Below are positions 32,301 through 42,248 of a DNA stretch of 64,000 bases, one piece after another. Origin of the DNA: Plenodomus lindquistii (lineage: Eukaryota > Ascomycota > Dothideomycetes > Pleosporales > Leptosphaeriaceae); assembly GCA_025504975.1 (NCBI GenBank), contig JANUWI010000012.1, positions 372,001-436,000 of the forward strand. Direction: 5' to 3'. Position 1 is the stretch's first letter. Every line of letters begins with the position of its first letter. A model generated the notes under the pieces. It ran no database searches. It was not told where the DNA came from and was given only the letters and a program-made list of their open reading frames with translations. Made by a program: the position numbers and the translations under genes.

Positions 32301-34737
32301 ATCTGGGAGATGTTGACTGTTGAGCCCTTGGATCCGGAAGTGACTGTCTGCACAACGTTGTTGAAATCCTTGAGACTGTGCTGTGCCGCGGTTCCTCCAG
32401 CTTCACGACCCTCGTTAAGGAACTTTTGCACTTTGGACTCAAAGGTGCCACGAATAGTCATACCCGGAAGAGGTTCGAGGTTGTTCTCGGTGGCCTGTAC
32501 AATGACATCCTCTACGTCTTTCTTCGACTTTTGAATGGCTTCAGCAATCGCGGTCGCCGTCTTGGGATCCGGAATAGTATCGCCGACTCCGAAACTGAAG
32601 CCGTGGTACAGAAGCCACCAGTTCACAACACGCTGACAGGCGTTGAAGAACTTGACCGCCGCATCAGAACTGATCTCATTGAAGATGATGTGAATGATGC
32701 CGCCAGCTGTAGCACCCACAATCTTCTTGGTGACAGCTCCTAGTATCAGCTCTCCGTTCTGGATGAGCAAGCTCTTGTCCTGAAGATCGTTGAAAGCTTC
32801 AGGCTTTGAGTCGCCGTCTTTGCGAATAATGTTGACTTCCTTCGCGATTGTCATACTGATGATTTGCTTTCCACTCCATAGTGGGCGAGGCTTGAGAATG
32901 GCGGGCTCGGGAACGATACCGTCCCAGTCAGGAACCCACATGAGGATGTTCATGACCTGCTCGAGTGGCAAAAAACTGTCTCGACGACTCATCTTGTAGA
33001 CTCCAAGGAGCGTATCTTGCACAATACCCATGAGCGGTTGGTTCTTTTGGGGTGAAACGATCTGCTTGGGGACCATGCACAGGTTTTGGACTTCAGCTCG
33101 AGTCTCGTCACTCTGGGGAACGTGAAGATTCATTTCGTCACCGTCGAAATCGGCGTTGTAGGGAGACGTGACCGACAGATTCAGACGGAAGGTAGAGTAG
33201 GGCATGACCTTGACGCGATGACCCATCATAGATTCTTTGTGAAGCGAGGGCTGCCGATTGAAGATGATGACATCGTCATCGTCGATGTGACGCTCGACCT
33301 TCCAACCGTATTGCAGGCGTAGATCATCAAGATTCTTATTATGCTTAAGATCGAGACGAACACCATCGGCCTTGATGACGTAATTGGCACCAGGATGCTG
33401 ATTGGGTCCGTTGCGAACCAGAGCGGTGAGTTTACTGATGTTGAACTTGGTCACTACCTCGGGATATGTGAGGGTTCGCGCAATAGAGCGCGGTACACCA
33501 ACTTGGTCCAGCGATAGGTTGGGATCACCAGTGATGACGGTACGTGCAGAGAAGTCGACACGCTTACCCATCAGGTTACCACGAAGACGGCCCTCCTTGC
33601 CCTTCAAGCGGCCTCGAATGGTCTTGAGGGGACGACCCGACTTCTGCATAGCTTGTGGAACACCGTTGGCATCGTTGTCCATGTAGGTGGCGACGTGATA
33701 TTGCACGAGTGCTTCGAATTCGTTGAGTACGTGCTGGGGGGACCCCTCTTGGATACACTCCTGCACACGGCCGTTGGCACGGATAATGTCACCGAGCTTG
33801 TAGGTCAGATCGTCCTCTCCACGCATGCCCTGGCCAGTGCCATCAACTGAGATACTGGGGCGGACCGGGGGTGGTGGGACAGGCAATACGGTCAGGATCA
33901 TCCACTCGGGACGGGCGTAGTCGGCGTTGAGTCCGAGCAACTGCAGAGTGTTGTCTGACAGCAGCTTGAAGATGTTGAGGGCCATTTGCGGGGTAATGGG
34001 TTCCTTGCGGTCACCGTTGCCGTCGTCTTCGTCCTTCTTCTTGCTCTTGTAAGTGGCCGTGAGCTTCAGACCCTCCTTGCGGATAGCATCAGGCAAGTCG
34101 CTGCCACAACCGCCGTGGGGGATCTTCTGTGGCTTCTTGGGATCCTCCTCTTCCGAGCCCTGTTCGCAGCGAGTCTTGATCTTGGACAGGCGCCAGATCT
34201 TCTCGAAGCGCTTCTTGGCGTCCTTTGTCCTAATGGCCGAAGCCCACTCAGGGCGGTTCTGAGGTTGCAGTTAGCATACGAGAGCTCTTGTTCTGAGCAC
34301 GCCGTCTTCACGTAGGAAGACTTACGAAGTCAGCCAAGATTAAGCCGCAGTTGTGGCAGACGGTCTCTAGGATCTTCTTGATCTTGACGATAAAGCCTGG
34401 CGCAGTTAGTACTGGGTGTTGTGAGAATTTGGCGACTTTTCGTGCACTCACCGACGTGGAAGACGGGTGTGGCGAGCTCAATGTGACCAAAGTGGCCGGG
34501 GCAGACTTGGATGTCCTCCTTGCAGGTTGCGCACGAGTACATGCGGTCGATGGTGCCGAGCCTGGGATCGTTGAGACCTTGGTCGCGCGGCTTCTGCTTC
34601 TGCTCGTCCATGGTCTCGGGGTACATGATGTGCACCACGCTCATGGCCTTGATCTCTTCGGGCGAGAGCAGGCCGAACTGGATCTCCTTGATGGTCCGGA
34701 GCGGACATTTGGACACGGCGGGCGCGCCAGGCGGCAT
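29331..34737 (-). CDS. rpb1: RNA polymerase II largest subunit RPB1
   Basis: Transcript-order exons are 34737-34452, 34396-34326, 34258-29412 and 29346-29331, giving 1739 residues. The N terminus has the clamp zinc residues (YSCATCKEDIQVCPGHFGH and VCHNCGLILADF). The catalytic Mg-binding motif NADFDGDEMNLHVP lies near residue 486. The bridge-helix and trigger-loop region contains [20 protein letters not shown]. The C-terminal domain has about twelve exact YSPTSP motifs mixed with FSPTSP, GSPTSP and other degenerate units, as usual in filamentous ascomycetes, and an inserted segment QYQATGDRRSPTSP. The last exon is only 16 nt and supplies the end SPKQ. The first three introns are 55-67 nt. RPB1 synthesises pre-mRNA and its CTD couples transcription with processing. 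It is divergent from swd1. Confidence 0.97.
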
Positions 34738-35482
34738 GTTGGCGGCGGAAAAGTTTTTTCGCGACTGCGGGTGAAGGGGACGCGCTCGTGGGCGTTAGGG
34801 GCCGTGGGCGCTGTAGGTAGCCGCGGTGGCCACTACGGGCACTGGGACCGCGTGAAGTTGCGGCGTGAGACTGCCGTGGTAGCTATGGCGCGTGATAGCC
34901 GGGCGGGGGAGGGCGTCGGATGCGCTCTGCGCGCGGGAAGAGATGGTGTGGAAGAATGGGCGCCGGTGGACAAGGAGAGAGAGGTGCAACACGGTCCGGG
35001 GGCGTGCTGGGGGGATCGAGGCGCGCCGGGCAGCGGGAAGCCTGCGCGCGAAATCAAGGCTCGCCGGGGGCCGCAGACGGGGAGCTCTGGAGAGAAGACG
35101 CGCTCGCAGATAGCAGAACGGCCTAGGGCGATGGGCGGAGAGTGGGTGGGTGGGCGGTGGTGGTGAGGGAGAGACGTGCTGAGACTGAGACTTGGCCCGG
35201 CGCTCAAAGCAAAGAAGGCGGACAAGGGCGCCATGGCCACTCGCCGCGCTGATTAACGCTAACGTCAAAGCGGGAGCCTCACCACCACGCCCGCCCGTGA
35301 CCCGTGACCCGTGACCCGTGACCCGTGACCCGTGACCCAACTGGCGGCCGCACCGCACATGTTATGCGCCCATTGCCCGCTGCCTCTTCTTGCCCCCCCG
35401 CGCGTATGGCCGGCCGTCGCGTCTGCCACGATGCTGCCCACTGAGCACGCCCGCCTGTCCCCTGCTGCTGCGCCGCGCCACC
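34738..35482. promoter_or_regulatory. Divergent RPB1/swd1 promoter region
   Basis: About 745 bases between the start codons of RPB1 and swd1. It is G+C-rich, and several long open frames on both strands are composition artefacts full of Arg and Ala. A perfect heptamer array lies in it. The swd1 start has an optimal Kozak context (CGCCACCATGA). Confidence 0.65.
35294..35338. repeat. Perfect heptamer CCCGTGA tandem array, six copies
   Basis: Six exact, uninterrupted CCCGTGA units followed by a partial CCC. The array is about 150-190 bases upstream of the swd1 ATG and 560-600 bases upstream of the RPB1 ATG. Confidence 0.97.
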
Positions 35483-37110
35483 ATGAACCTCTCGCTCGTC
35501 GATCCCTTTGTCCTGGCCCAGGACTGTCCTGACGTGATTACTGGCCGTCTGCGCAGCGGTCATTCCACCTCGATTCGCTTCAGCCACCGCGGCGACCTGC
35601 TCGCCTCAGGACGGGTACGCCATTCGTCACGCCGTCACATGTCACTCACTCCAGCTGACGCCGCCCTCTAGCACGATGGCATTGTCGTCGTCTTCGACAT
35701 TGAGACGTATGGAGTCGCCCGCAAGCTTCGCGGCCACACGCGCCAGGTGCAGTCTCTCAGCTGGTCCACCAACGACCGTTACCTCCTCAGCGCCGGCCAG
35801 GACTGGAAAGTCGTGCTCTGGGATTTGAAGGATGGCTCGCGCGTGCGCACCGTACGCTTTGAGGCGGCCATCTTCATCGCAGAGCTGCACCCCAAAAACC
35901 AGTACGGCACACCCCACCTCTAGCACATGCAAAGGCCTGACATGATCACAGTATGCTCTTCGTCGCCGCCCTCTTCGAAGATCAGCCCGTCATCGTCGAC
36001 ATGTCCAACAACATTCCCGTCAAGCACTCCGTATCTTCGGCGCCCCGGCGGTCCCAACTCGAGCGCGAGAATGCCACCGAAAAGCAAACTGCCCAGGACG
36101 CAAAGCAAACCACCACCATGACCCTCTTCACACCCTCTGGCCACTTCATCATAGCAGGCACCAACAAGGGATGGCTGAACATAATAGACACCACAACTCA
36201 CGAAGTACGCTACTCCTTCCGCGTCACAAACAACATCATCGTATACATTCGCATGACCCCCTCCGGCAGAGACGTCGTCATCAACTCGAGTGATCGTATA
36301 GTAAGGACACTCCACTTGCCCGACCTCAGCGACCCCAATTTCGACTTTGACACTCTCCAACTCGAAGTCGAGCACAAGTTTCAAGATCTGGTGCAAAGAC
36401 TATCATGGAACCACGTATCATTCAGCCCAACAGGCGAATACGTCACCGCCTCAACCTGGATGAACCACCACATCTACGTCTGGGAGCGCGCTCAAGGCAG
36501 TCTCGTCAAGATCCTCGAAGGCACCAAGGAAGAACTCTCCGTCGTCGAAGTAAGCACCACCCTCACCGCCCAAACTCTAACCCCCATACTTAATCAATCC
36601 CAGTGGCACCCCTTCCGCCCCTTCGTCGCCGCCGTCGGCGTAGACTCAGGCCGCGTCTGGCTCTGGTCCATCCTCCAACCCCAACGCTGGTCCGCCCTCG
36701 CCCCCGACTTCCTCGAAGTAGAAGAAAACGTCGAATACATTGAACGCGAAGACGAATTCGACATTCAGCCCCTCGAAGAACTCCACAAGCGCCGCCTCAA
36801 CCAAGAAGACGAGGAAGTAGACGTCCTCACTATTGAACCTGTCAAAGCCTCCGCCACGGAATTCTCACACACATCTACGGGCGGCGAGCCGGAGTTTCTA
36901 ATGCCCGTTATTTTGGATATCGAGGCGAGTGATAGTGAGGATGAGGTTGTGGCTGTGGGGGCGGGACAATTTCGAAGGAGGAGTCCGGGCGCGGGGAGGG
37001 AGTGGATGAATGATGATGATGTTGTGCCTAGTGGGGATGAGACGAGGAGGGGGAATGCAAATGGGACGCCTGCTGCGACGAATGGGACCAAGAGGAGGAG
37101 AGCGGGTTGA
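35483..37110 (+). CDS. swd1: COMPASS histone H3K4 methyltransferase subunit Swd1 (RbBP5 homologue)
   Basis: Exons 35483-35614, 35672-35901, 35952-36549 and 36604-37110 give 488 residues. The start MNLSLVDPF and WD40 blades match RbBP5/Swd1: HDGIVVVFDIETYGVARKL, RGHTRQVQSLSWSTNDRYLL, LHPKNHMLFVAALFEDQPV and HIYVWERAQGSLVKILEG. The diagnostic stretch after the propeller is WSALAPDFLEVEENVEYIER, then EDEFDIQ. Swd1 is a core structural subunit that, with Set1, Swd3 and Bre2, deposits H3K4 methylation. The third intron (54 nt) is a multiple of three without a stop. Its removal restores ELSVVE-WHPFRPFVAAVG, the order found in the family. The C terminus is basic and disordered. Its divergent neighbour is RPB1, whose CTD is linked to COMPASS recruitment. 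Confidence 0.95.
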
Positions 37111-37709
37111 GTCGAGCATCTCTGTAGTCCACCACCAAACCTGTTTGCACTAAAAACACAAAAGTCTGGAAAAAGACGTAAGCTGAAAATTGGCGAAGCG
37201 CAAGCAATCAGATCAGGCGTGATTGATTTGATGCGTATGCCAAGAGCTCATGCAGATGTGCTGCATAATTCAGAGCGAGGTGTGTCGCCTCTCACACTGG
37301 CACGTAGATAAAGTAAACAGAGGACACTGGTGCGTCTACCCTGAAAAGTGGTCTACTAGAAAGAGACGAACAATGGAACAAATAGTAATCAATTCAATAT
37401 TCAGCGTTGCAATCATCATCATCATCATCGTCGTCGTAATAGTAGTAGTAGGGGCTTTGTATGTACGTGTACGTGAACCATCCCCTTGTCCTCAAGGGAC
37501 CCCCCCCCCTCCCCCCCCCCCCTTAGCCAGATAAAAAGGAATATACACGTGGAAATCCGTGTGCGAATGATACAACACGCCAGAAGCCATATACAGCACG
37601 ATATACCAGAGAAACGGTATGCTTTATTTTACTAGGGTATCAACGCCTCTAACGCTCCTAACGCTCCCAACCACACACACACCAGTACATCCGCTCCATG
37701 CCATGCTAC
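37111..37709. other. Convergent 3' intergenic region
   Basis: About 600 bases between swd1 and the glucosyltransferase gene, which converge. It contains CAT/CGT/AGT trinucleotide runs near 37400-37452 and a long C tract. No gene. Confidence 0.55.
37500..37522. repeat. Poly-C tract interrupted by one T
   Basis: Ten C, one T, then about twelve C on the plus strand, in a convergent 3' intergenic region. Long C runs are prone to sequencing error, so the length is uncertain. Confidence 0.85.
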
Positions 37710-40700
37710 TTATTTACTACCCTCACCCCGCTCCACACGCAACCGATGTTGTTCCTCGAGCAAACTCTGCTTCTTAACATACTCCATCACAATATCCTCT
37801 TCGTTCCTCGCTTGGTCCAGAGCCGCTACGCGATCTTTTTCTGCTTTTTCGCTTTCTTGTAGGGCTTTGTTCAGCTCTTCGTCTTCATCGTGGTCCACTT
37901 TTGCACTGCTACCACCATGTTGGACATGCGCTTTTGAAGTGTCGTGGGGCGATGCTTGATTCGCAGCAATAGCAGCACCCATAGCATTCACAACGCCCGT
38001 CTCCATTCCCGCCTTCTCCCGCGTACCAGGGTAATCTTGCGGATGGTCCTGGTGCAAATGTGCTAGTTCCTTGGACTCGGCGATGATGCGTTGGTATTCT
38101 TCGTCGTCTTCTGTGTCGTCGTCTTCGTCCCATTCAGAGTCTGTGTTGTGCTGCCTCTTCACACTTGTCTCGAGTAGACTCTTGCGCAGCGTTTCTTCCA
38201 GCGCGGCTTGCTCCTCGGCCGTGATGTCAGTTTTCCCGGAATCGGCTATAGAGGCAGTGACTGCGCGTTTTAGCGCGGCTTCGTCGTCACTCTCACTTGT
38301 GCCTGCGGGTGCGCGCTCGAGTTCAGCAATGGAGGCGCGGATGGCAGAGGCGATGAGTTGGTCTTCTTCTGGGTTTCCACGAGAGGCTTCGGCGACAGAG
38401 GCAGCGATTGCTCGTTCCAGTTCGCGCTGTTCGGCTTCTTCTTCGGCCATGAGTTGGGCTTCGAGAGAGACGGCGGATTGCGAAGCTGATGTTTGGAATG
38501 TGGAATCTGTGGGTTGGCGGCGGAGAGAGCGTGTGCGCTCGGCTTCTTGTTGGCGCCAGCTGGGGATCGTGGAGCGGATCTCGGGCTCGGTGTCATTGTG
38601 TGGGTGGGTTGGCTCATTGTTGTAGCTCGCTGCTGCGCTCGTGGCGGGTGGGAGAGAGGGGCGGGAATCGGGCTTCTTGAAGGCTGAATTTATGCGATTC
38701 CAGCGGTCCATTTTGCGCTTACGCTTCTCTTCGACGAGGGAGTGGAGAGATTCGATCTGTTCCGCGCCGGGGTTGCGCTTCTTCTTGATGCCCATTTTGA
38801 CGTACTTCCATCTAGCCACGATGTCGTCGCGTTCTCTTTGGGTGACGGTAGAGGCTTCATCGTAACCCTGGGCGATGCGGGCGGCGATGATGTAGTTTTG
38901 CACGCTCTTGCCTTTACTCTTGATCATCTCTTGGTAGAGACCTTTCATGGCGTATCCTGGAACAGACCAGGCACCTCCTATGACTCTGAAAGGCACACTC
39001 ATGATACCACGACCGACTCCTTTGACAAAGCCAATGCCGCCTTCTTTCTTCGCGCCTTTGTAAGGATCAGTCACGATGCCAGTGATGCCATCGTAAAGCC
39101 CAAAGCCAAATTCCTAGCAAACGTATCAGCGGAACTCACGAGTACGAATATGCTCAACATACCTTAGCAGCTGTCCTGAGCCCACTCTGGAAATCAGTGA
39201 CTTTGTCGACTTGTCGGACTTCAGCACCATAGAGCTTCGGCACATTATGGAAACCTTTCGCAATGCCCAAAGAGAAATCCATGGGCGACTTGAACCCAGC
39301 ACCGACGATTCTGGCCAAACCCTTTCCAGTATCGACAGCAGACTCCATACTCTCCGCAAACCCCGGTTGCTGAGCGTCCTTCGCTTGTCTCTCGGTAGCG
39401 TTGAACTTCTCCTTTTCAGAGGCGGCGCTTCCACGACGACTACGAGCTACCGGACATTCTGGAATCATCTGTCTTACTCGTTCTCGCGACCTTGAGCGAG
39501 ACCGTCCTGTAGAATCTGCAAAGGCTTGTGCCATGAATGTCGATCTGTGTGTGGGTGTTCCTGGTGCACCTGGACTTCCGAGTGGAAGACCATCGGGTTG
39601 GGTACGTGCCAGATCGCTCGAAGACGACTCATCTCCCAATGGTGTATCGGTGCCGCTCATGATCGAGGCGTCAGTGGTGTTTGTTGTGGTCCTGGCCTGG
39701 CCTGGCCGACCAGTACGACTCGATTCACCGCTTGGAGTCATCTCACCGGAAACCTTCTCTTTACCCTTCTTGGACTTGGAGTCAGGGTGTATGTTGAGCA
39801 ATTTCAATGTTTGGATAGGCATGTCAGCTACGCCCATCATGACTGAGGTTGCGGTACCCATCAAAGCGCCTGCTGCGCCCGTAAGAGGATCCAATGGACC
39901 TTCGTCTGGTACGTACTCGCGAGCGCGATATCTATCTTCATAAGCAGGTGGTTTGATTGTCCGAAATATGTGACTTACAGCTTCAGTTCTGAGAATTCAA
40001 CTTCGCCTTGTTGAGCAAGGATAGTGGCTGCTTTCGCACTCAACTTGGTCTGCGTGCGCTTAAGTCTCCATACCGCTGGTTGACTCGGTATGACCGCGCA
40101 ACGCATTTCATCGTAGTTGAGCATTTGATGGAATGACTGAGCACCCTTCTGTGTACCGTTTTCTTGCTTGATCTTCTCGCACAACTCTTGTGCACGCTCA
40201 AGCGACTCAGGCTTCAATGCTTCGTTGATGGCTGTTGCAAGCTTCTCAGCCGTAAGCTCTTTGTATGGCATAGGGTCTGGGCCAGCACCAGCTCTTGACA
40301 CCATTGCTCCCCAGAAAGCTTGGTCTCCGAAGAATGGCACCACAACTGTCGGTCTTCCAGCAGCAATTCCTGCTGCAGTAGTTCCTGCTCCGCCATGGTG
40401 TACCACGGCAGAAACGTGCTTGAATAGCCAGTCATGAGGACAATTACCCAACATGAAGACACCGTCAGGCTTACCAAGATCATCGGCACCCAGACCACCC
40501 CAACCTTTCGACACGAGCGCACGCTTTCCCGTGATCTTGACTGCGTCGAAAATCAATTTGGTCATGGCATTCGGATCGTCTACCACGATAGACCCGAAAC
40601 CGATGTAAACTGGTGGTTCACCTGCCGCGAGGAACGCTGCAAGATCGGGTTCAGGGGTGTAGTTCGAGGCCAGGTTAAGGAAGTAGAAGCCAGCGACCGA

Positions 40701-42248
40701 AATGTGGTGACTCCAATCTCTAGGCTTCGGAATGAGAGCTGGCGACCTTATATATGTAAGCTATGATGACCGTCTCATCACTGGGTGTACTTACCAGCAG
40801 TATGTGAAGGGCACTTTGATACGAGCAAGCATAGCTGGTGCCCATATGGTGCTGATTGGGTCTAAATGTAGACTGTCCTTGCGGAACCTGTTGATGACGT
40901 CGCCTAAGCCCTGCCATGTCAGTACATCGACCATAATGTAGGAGATGTAATTCGTGATGGTAGGATCCGCATTTGACGACTGGATATTTGCAAGCGGGTG
41001 TGGAAACTGTTGTGTCGGAGACCACGGCATCCTTTATGAAAGTCAGCGGGTTGCAGATGTCCTCGGGGTGATGATAGACTTACGTGAACATCATATGCAG
41101 TGGAATACCCAGCTTCTCAGCGCAGTGCAAATGCCCGAACGCTGGAGGATTCGCAATAATAGCATCAGCGACGAAAGGCTTTTTGAGCTGCTCTGGGAGT
41201 TGATCTTCGACACCCATCCACTCTTCGACCGTCTGCTTGAGCGGATCCACGCCCAGGCCATTGCCAGTCTCGATGCACGATCTCCACGTCCCGCGTAGGA
41301 TCTCTGCGATGCCCTTCCTCCTCTTGCCAACATCGCCGCTGCGCAGGGTGTCAAAACCAGGCATTAGTCCAGGGTTCTTGACCATAAAGGCCATGACTGC
41401 ATATGTCAGCATGCCGTCTAGTCGCTGATATTCAAAGAGGAAAACCCACGCTCAGCAGGATCACCGCCTATACTGAAGAACTCCAACCCATTCTCGGTAA
41501 CGAAGTCTTTGAACACAGGGTGTGTCGCCAACCGCACCCGATGCCCGTACGTCTCCTTCAACACCTTGCCTAGCGCAACGAATGGCTGCACATCGCCTCT
41601 CGAGCCCACAACTTGTATGACCACATTGAGCGGTGGGGGTGGCTCCTGGCCCGGTGCTCCTCCCAAGAACTCGGGCACATACGCCGGCGGTGGCGCAGGA
41701 TCTTCGCGAGACTGCGTGAGCTGGCGTTGTAGCTGCGGGAGAATCAACTGTGATAGCGCACGACTCTGTTGGTCGATACGAATGTTGACACGACCATCGT
41801 CGGCGACTACAGCGTTGGTGCCGAGTCCTTCGTTGTCGATTTGGCCGGGAAGTTCAGTGTAGGCGGGTGGAGCTTGATCTGGATTCACGGGCGCGCTGTC
41901 GTGGGGGAGGTTTGCGTCGAAGTCATAACGAGACTCTATGGGGACACTGAGACGCTTGTTAGTATCTTCGGGCAGGCGTTCACAGTGCAAGACATACGAG
42001 TCCTCTCTTTGCACCTCTGAGGGACGGTACGAGCCAGCATAGCGTGAACCCTCGGGCTTGGAGTTTGGCTGCGACGATGATGTCGCACTTTGTTGCTCTG
42101 GTCTCGACTGTGGTGCGCTGCCAGCAGTAGTATAGGTAGGATCAGCTACATGTTCGTTTGGCTCGGAATACCCCGGTGGTTGCTGTGAAGGTGGGGCGTT
42201 ATCGCGCGGCGCGTCATTGCTCTGAGCGGGGTTGTGAGAGCCAGACAT
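37710..42248 (-). CDS. Sterol 3-beta-glucosyltransferase-like GT28/GT1-type protein with C-terminal UIM-like repeats
   Basis: Seven exons in transcript order: 42248-41998, 41946-41450, 41396-41084, 41031-40795, 40746-39979, 39931-39163 and 39113-37710, giving 1412 residues. Introns are 47-53 nt, and the first is a stopless 51-nt one. A disordered Pro-rich N terminus leads to the N-terminal Rossmann domain (NVVIQVVGSRGDVQPFVALG; GGDPAE-LMAFMVKNPGLMP) and the UDP-sugar-binding domain (VYIGFGSIVV; AVVHHGGAGTTAAGIAAGRP). This is the UDP-glucose:sterol glucosyltransferase type. No PH/GRAM region like that of Atg26 is evident. After the catalytic part come a conserved fungal segment (KEFGFGLYDGITGIVTDPYK; KGVGRGIMSVPFRVIGGAWS) and, at residues about 1170-1360, five helices resembling ubiquitin-interacting motifs (for example LERAIAASVAEAS, LIASAIRASIAELE). 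The activity is inferred from the family, not shown. Confidence 0.88.

Noticed and set aside
31316..32323. 335-codon plus-strand frame inside RPB1 (also 30311-31117)
   Set aside because: Antisense shadow of highly constrained RPB1 codons; no domain content.
34351..35358. Long frames on both strands in the RPB1/swd1 promoter
   Set aside because: G+C-rich composition artefacts full of Arg/Ala; they include the heptamer array and overlap RPB1 exons.
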